From positions 67,830,763 to 67,894,762 of the forward strand of contig NC_073746.1 in the NCBI RefSeq assembly GCF_029784135.1: 64,000 nt of DNA. Reading direction: 5' to 3'. Below, one piece after another: positions 60,091 through 64,000 of the stretch; within the stretch, counting starts at the first letter, position 1; each line of letters starts with the position of its first letter. The position numbers and the translations under genes are program-made. Source of the DNA: Toxorhynchites rutilus septentrionalis. Its lineage: Eukaryota > Arthropoda > Insecta > Diptera > Culicidae. The notes beneath the pieces were generated by a model. The model ran no database searches, was not told the DNA's origin, and saw only the letters and a list, made by a program, of their open reading frames with translations.

Positions 60091-60480
60091 TGTTATAAAC
60101 CGTTTTTCATCGCTTATCAATTTACAAGTAACAAATAGTTGGATCGTTGCAATGAGTGCTGCCAATGTGACGCACGAAAACATAACGATAAGACCGCGAA
60201 GTGCATCAATTCCGAATCGTTTAACACGTAATACAAACTCTTCTCCACTATTGCACGACGGTAATAAAACATGTAAGGTGTATCAGCAATATCGGCCTAA
60301 TGACAGCCTGCTGAAAATTCAATCATCTGCACTTTCTTTCCCTCATTTATACCCACATCCTACGTTTCTGATTGATGGCGTAATGCTACTGTATAAATCC
60401 GCCTGAAGCGTCCTGCTTTGAGAGGTGATGCGGTTTGCTATTGAAAGTCGGTATAATCCATACATAGTTCGCTACCATTA
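60091..60480. other. Short gene-free stretch
   Basis: An 84-codon plus-strand frame (60152-60406, MSAANVTHENITIRPRSASI) begins 62 bp after the hAT target site. It has no recognised family and no splice context that would confirm it. Confidence 0.25.
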
Positions 60481-60850
60481 TCATCTGTTGCCGGTTACTT
60501 TATAAACATTACGATCCATCCAAGCCATCCATTCGCGTAGATTGAAAGACGGTACGGTTGAGTCATCCTCCCCAAATTGAACGCGAGTCCGTGGCTCCAT
60601 CAAATCGATAGCTTGCGTTCCGCACCGAAAGTTCCAAACAGCCGCCGTTGAACTTCGCGGAGGTCAGAGTCCCATCGACAGTGTGTGTTACTTTCCGTTG
60701 TCATCGATGTGTGTCTCATCCCCGTTCGCTACTACCAGACCGAGCACCTTCTGTTTTCGGTAAATTTTCTTTTGGACCACTTCCAATTTGAATATAGTTG
60801 GCTGCTCCGCATCCGTCTTAGGTAAATTTCTCGAGCGGGCAGCTTTAATA
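60481..60850 (-). pseudogene. Frameshifted coding relic, family not recognised
   Basis: Minus-strand reading from a possible acceptor (CGTTTTAG at 60851-60858) gives IKAARSRNLPKTDAEQPTIF, KLEVVQKKIYRKQKVLGLVV and ANGDETHIDDNGK, then TAA. Shifting frame continues VTHTVDGTLTSAKFNGGCLE and LSVRNASYRFDGATDSRS. A second shift near 60565 leads to DDSTVPSFNLREWMAWMDRN and VYKVTGNR, then TGA at 60481-60483. The sense is smooth across both shifts and base composition is near 50% GC against an AT-rich background, which argues for a true former coding exon. I do not recognise the protein and assign no function. Confidence 0.5.
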
Positions 60851-60858
60851 CTAAAACG

Positions 60859-61638
60859 TATCAGCGCGCCTATTAAGCAGATGCACCGTCAGAGTACGGA
60901 AAGTGGGCGCGGCAGACGGCGGGTGGGACGCATTTGTTGAGAGTTCGCTGACTTTTTACTCTGGGTGAACAGCAGCATTTTCACACAACCATGTACCCGC
61001 TCTATTCCGAGTCGCTGATTTCGAATGCTGTTGTACTACACAAACGATGAATCGCATCGATTTTCGCGCAAAGGGTGCCGGGGAAGGGTTCGGTACCCAA
61101 CATCAGAAAGCAAAATTTTGGACGAGGGAAATTTATAATCATGAGGGGAGTACTGATGGAAAATTTTCGATCTTTGCACTGTTTATGGAGAGTGCTAGCG
61201 ACGGAATGTAATTTATTCAAATATCTCCTCATGACGTGAAAATAGAAACTCTTTATATTTCGTTTTCTTAACTCAAGGGCAGATACCACGCGGATATCAA
61301 AGGCGTTTCAATGACAAATAATTTCAATTGAAACCGGAGAAGCAATTCTAAAATTGAATCAAATGAACAATCAATGCCAAATGATGTCCCTCAAGTTTTA
61401 TGGACAACAGCCAATGCTGACGAATATAGAATTAGAAAAATGAAATTGATTGCAAAGGAATGCGACATTACTATGTCTGCTCAAAAATATGGAAAATAAT
61501 ATTCCGTTTGCCAAAATCGGAAACCGCATTTGGCTTTTCAAGTAGACGAATTCCTGACTTCTCGCAGTAAAGCCAGCCTGATACGTTTTTGACGACGTTC
61601 TTAGCCGACCCTTTCTCCGTATAAAGTTTGTATCAATT
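60859..61638. other. Gene-free stretch
   Basis: The part to about 61100 is relatively GC-rich and might hold further pieces of the relic to its left, but none was readable. No repeat family was recognised. Confidence 0.3.
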
Positions 61639-61640
61639 AC

Positions 61641-62461
61641 TAGCTAACCCGGCAAACTTCGACCCGCCCATTTACTTGATTAATTCTCGAGTAATGCAGA
61701 AATTTGTGTTTTATTTGTATGGCAGCCACCCCTAAGAGAGGGGGGAGGGGTATCTAACCACCATAGAAACATTCATTGCACCCTAAAGTTTCCATATGCC
61801 TAATTTGGTTTAATTTGCTTGATTAATTCTCGGGTAATGCAAAAATTTGTGTTTCATTTGTACGGCAGCCCCCTCTAAGAGAGGGGGAAGGAGTATCTTA
61901 ACACCATAGAAACATTTATTGCATCCTAAAACCTCCACATGCCAAATTTGGTTTCATTTGCTTGATTAATTCTCGAGTAATGCAGAAATTTGTGTTTCAT
62001 TTGTATGGCAGCCCCCCCTTTGAGTGGGGGAAGGACTGTCTAACCATCATAGAAACATTTATTGCACCCTAAAACTTTCACATGCCAACTTTGGTTTCGT
62101 TTGATTGATTAATTTCCTAGTAATGCATAAAATTGTGTTTCATTCGTATGGCAGCCCCCTCTAAGAGAGGGGGAAGGAGTATCTTATCACCATAGAAACA
62201 TTTATTGCATCCTAAAACCTCCACATGCCAAATTTGGTTTCATTTGCTTGATTAATTCTCGAGTAATGCAGAAATTTGTGTTTCATTTGTATGGCAGCCC
62301 CCCCTTAGAGAGGGGGGAGGGGTCTCAAAATATCACGAAAACCTTTCCGGCCCCAAAAACCCCTACATACCAATTTTCATGTCGATCGGTTCAGTAGTTT
62401 CCGAGTCTATAAGAATCAGACAGACAGACAGACATCACTCCATTTATATATATATATAGAT
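61641..62461 (+). mobile_element. Helentron/Lep1-like element with ~150-bp repeats (copy 3, complete tail)
   Basis: It starts CTAGCTAACCCGGCAAACTT and has five ~150-bp units. It ends with TTTTCATGTCGATCGGTTCA, a GACAGACAGACAGACA run and TATATATATATATAG. Units two and five are nearly identical, suggesting a ~290-bp higher-order duplication compared with copy 2 (three units). Confidence 0.75.
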
Positions 62462-62641
62462 TCATACAGTAAACTCAAGTAAAAAGTGAACAGAAACTTT
62501 GAACTTTGTCTCGCAATGAGTGCACTCACCAAATCGGTTGAAACGAAAGTTTCGATAACATCTATGATGAATGTTGATGGATAACGCTTCTCAAAGACCG
62601 TTCTATTTCCATTTTTTTTCCTGCAACACTGTGTCATAACT

Positions 62642-64000
62642 ATTTTTTTTTTTTTAATTAAATCGTTTATTTTTACTGGCTCAGTTACATAAGTTTAAAG
62701 GAGCCAAACTTCTATCTGTATAGTTACAAGTATATATAAACATTTTTTATTAATTCTAATGTTAATGAAGTAGAGAACCGATTACTCGCGGCTTGCTCGA
62801 GTTTAGAAGGGTGACATTTTGTTTCAGGAAAAGGATGGGATATAAGGATATGTTGACAATGTTCACACTCACATTCGCACTCACATTCATCTTACTCAAT
62901 TCTTAAGCCTATCTTATATCTAACATGTATTTACATTTCACCTTATTCTATTGTTAGTAAGAAGGGATTGGATTTCTCGCGAAGGAAAAGGAAAAGGAGA
63001 ATATAAGGATATAAGGACAATCACACACGAAGATCGATAGCTTTTAGGAAGACATATATTTGGGACATGTAATCAAGGTCTAACCGAGCCAACACATCTC
63101 TCACCGGCACATTGGGCTGCCTTCCTCTAGCGCGAAGAGAGTTTTCTAAATTCGATCTGGCAACAAGATACTCCTCGCACGACCAAACAACGTGTTCGAT
63201 GTCGTGGTAACCTTGGCCACAAGCACAGATATTGCCATCGGCAAGATTAAAACGAAAGAGTAGCGCGTCTAACGAACAGTGATTGGACATGAGTCGAGAG
63301 AAGGTGCGAATAAAGTCCCGACTTAAGTCCAGACTTTTGAACCATGGTTTGAGGCTAACCTTAGGGATAATCGAGTGAAGCCACCGACCCAATTCATCTT
63401 CGTTCCACTTACGTTGCCAGTTAGCGATGGTATTTTTACGGACTAAAGAATAAAATTCATTGAAAGCGATTTGACGCTGATAAATATCGCCTTCAATTGC
63501 ACCTACCTTTGCCAATGAGTCAGCCCTCTCGTTACCCGGAATTGAGCAATGTGAAGGGACCCAGACAAAGGTAATGACATAACAGCGTCTGGTTAAAGCA
63601 CTCAAAATTTGTCGTATTCTCGCAAGGAAGTACGGCGAGTTCTTTTCCGGCCTCACTGAACGGATAGCTTCGACAGAGCTAAGACTATCCGTTACAATGT
63701 AATAGTGTTCAACAGGTCGTGAGGCGACGCTGTCCAGCGCCCAATGTATTGCTGCCAATCCAGCAATATACACAGAGCAAGGATTCTGAAGACTGTGGGA
63801 GGTGCTAAAAATTTCGTTGAACACTCCAAATCCTGTGGACTCATTCATAGAGGACCCATCAGTAAAGTACATATTATCACAATTGACACGCCCATACTTT
63901 GCATTGAAGATCGTAGGAACGATCCCCGATCGATGATAATCTGGAATTCCATGGATTTTCTCCTTCATGAACAGATCGAAATGTACAGAGGAATTGATGT
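62642..64000 (-). mobile_element. LINE retrotransposon 3' part (runs off the window)
   Basis: Minus strand: coding region to 63021, then ~380 bp of 3' region ending in a T-run (62642-62654 on the plus strand, i.e. an A-tail). The 3' region shares AACCGATTACTCGCGG with the LINE at 29321-32252, so the two are related families. Confidence 0.85.
63021..64000 (-). CDS. LINE ORF2 C-terminal part: RNase H and zinc knuckle (partial)
   Basis: The frame is open from the window edge (reading LFMKEKIHGIPDY) to the stop at 63021. RNase H degrades the RNA strand of RNA-DNA hybrids during retrotransposition. Motifs: TDGSSMNESTGFGVF (first Asp), VTDSLSSVEAIRS (Asp), WVPSHCSIPGNERADSLAK (final Asp). The position of the second acidic residue reads VYIAGLAAIHWAL, where the sister LINE at 30.6 kb has VYVAEMGAIYYAL. 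So catalytic Glu is replaced by Gly through a GAA-to-GGA change (codon at 63761-63759). The C-terminal knuckle is CACGQGYHDIEHVVWSC. Apart from this the frame is intact. N-terminal endonuclease and RT parts lie beyond the window. Confidence 0.85.
   Translation of the reverse strand, partial: INSSVHFDLFMKEKIHGIPDYHRSGIVPTIFNAKYGRVNCDNMYFTDGSSMNESTGFGVFNEIFSTSHSLQNPCSVYIAGLAAIHWALDSVASRPVEHYYIVTDSLSSVEAIRSVRPEKNSPYFLARIRQILSALTRRCYVITFVWVPSHCSIPGNERADSLAKVGAIEGDIYQRQIAFNEFYSLVRKNTIANWQRKWNEDELGRWLHSIIPKVSLKPWFKSLDLSRDFIRTFSRLMSNHCSLDALLFRFNLADGNICACGQGYHDIEHVVWSCEEYLVARSNLENSLRARGRQPNVPVRDVLARLDLDYMSQIYVFLKAIDLRV

Noticed and set aside
60152..60406. Plus-strand 84-codon frame starting MSAANVTHENITIR
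   Set aside because: No known family, no conserved start context and no exon borders. Listed only as a gap note.

Overview
The window reads as a piece of a mosquito nuclear genome, most likely an Aedes-type culicine. The sequence is AT-rich, genes are split by short introns with standard GT-AG ends, intergenic distances are long, and nearly all the remaining DNA is layered transposons and their short non-autonomous derivatives. Organism assignment is inference from this texture and from the insect-type protein families; no species marker was found.

Firm cellular genes are few. (1) Positions 6430-7120 (+) hold the last two coding exons of a centaurin-gamma/AGAP-type Arf GAP (Drosophila CenG1A), followed by a long 3' untranslated region to about 8.6-8.8 kb. 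(2) Positions 19317-21041 (+) hold a complete three-exon gene for a 535-residue adenylate-forming enzyme of the acyl-CoA synthetase / 4-coumarate-CoA ligase / luciferase-like family. (3) Two tRNA genes are present: an intron-containing tRNA-Leu(CAA) at 27021-27145 and tRNA-Lys(CTT) at 49204-49276. A frameshifted coding relic of unknown identity lies at 60481-60850 (-). Possible non-coding 5' exons or promoters at about 35.8-36.3 kb and 48.1-48.2 kb are tentative.

The rest is a transposon archive. LINE remnants with RNase H domains lie at 29321-32252 (-) and 62642-64000 (-, running off the window). Mariner-type relics lie at 14240-16908, 22680-22900, 23355-23680 and 25767-26917. A hAT-like element of 3.17 kb lies at 56913-60081, and shorter hAT elements with exact 8-bp target duplications lie at 21146, 32606 and 50543. 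There are TA-, TTAA- and TAA-flanked elements, tRNA-derived SINEs, and four copies of a Helentron/Lep1-like element with internal minisatellites (17.1, 28.5, 42.1 and 61.6 kb).

Several elements are nested, and exact target duplications let the order of insertion be read. A broken mariner transposase (14.2-16.9 kb) is split by a TTAA element that itself contains another element, and is split again by a SINE and by a TA element. A TA element at 37.65-39.52 kb contains an inverted copy of its own family. A relative at 54.1-56.46 kb is split near its right end by a 1.4-kb element. A 249-bp insertion at 11804-12052 looks like a template-switch chimera between another RNA and a LINE 3' end.

No CRISPR array, operon, phage or defence-type gene cluster is present, and I found no convincing new enzyme system. 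The most unusual signals are the iteron-rich TA elements, the chimeric retrocopy, an 8-unit 15-bp minisatellite that keeps a reading frame, a hairpin-dense AT-rich stretch near 25 kb, and a recurring GACGTAG/CTACGTC hyphenated palindrome at the ends of a repeat family.
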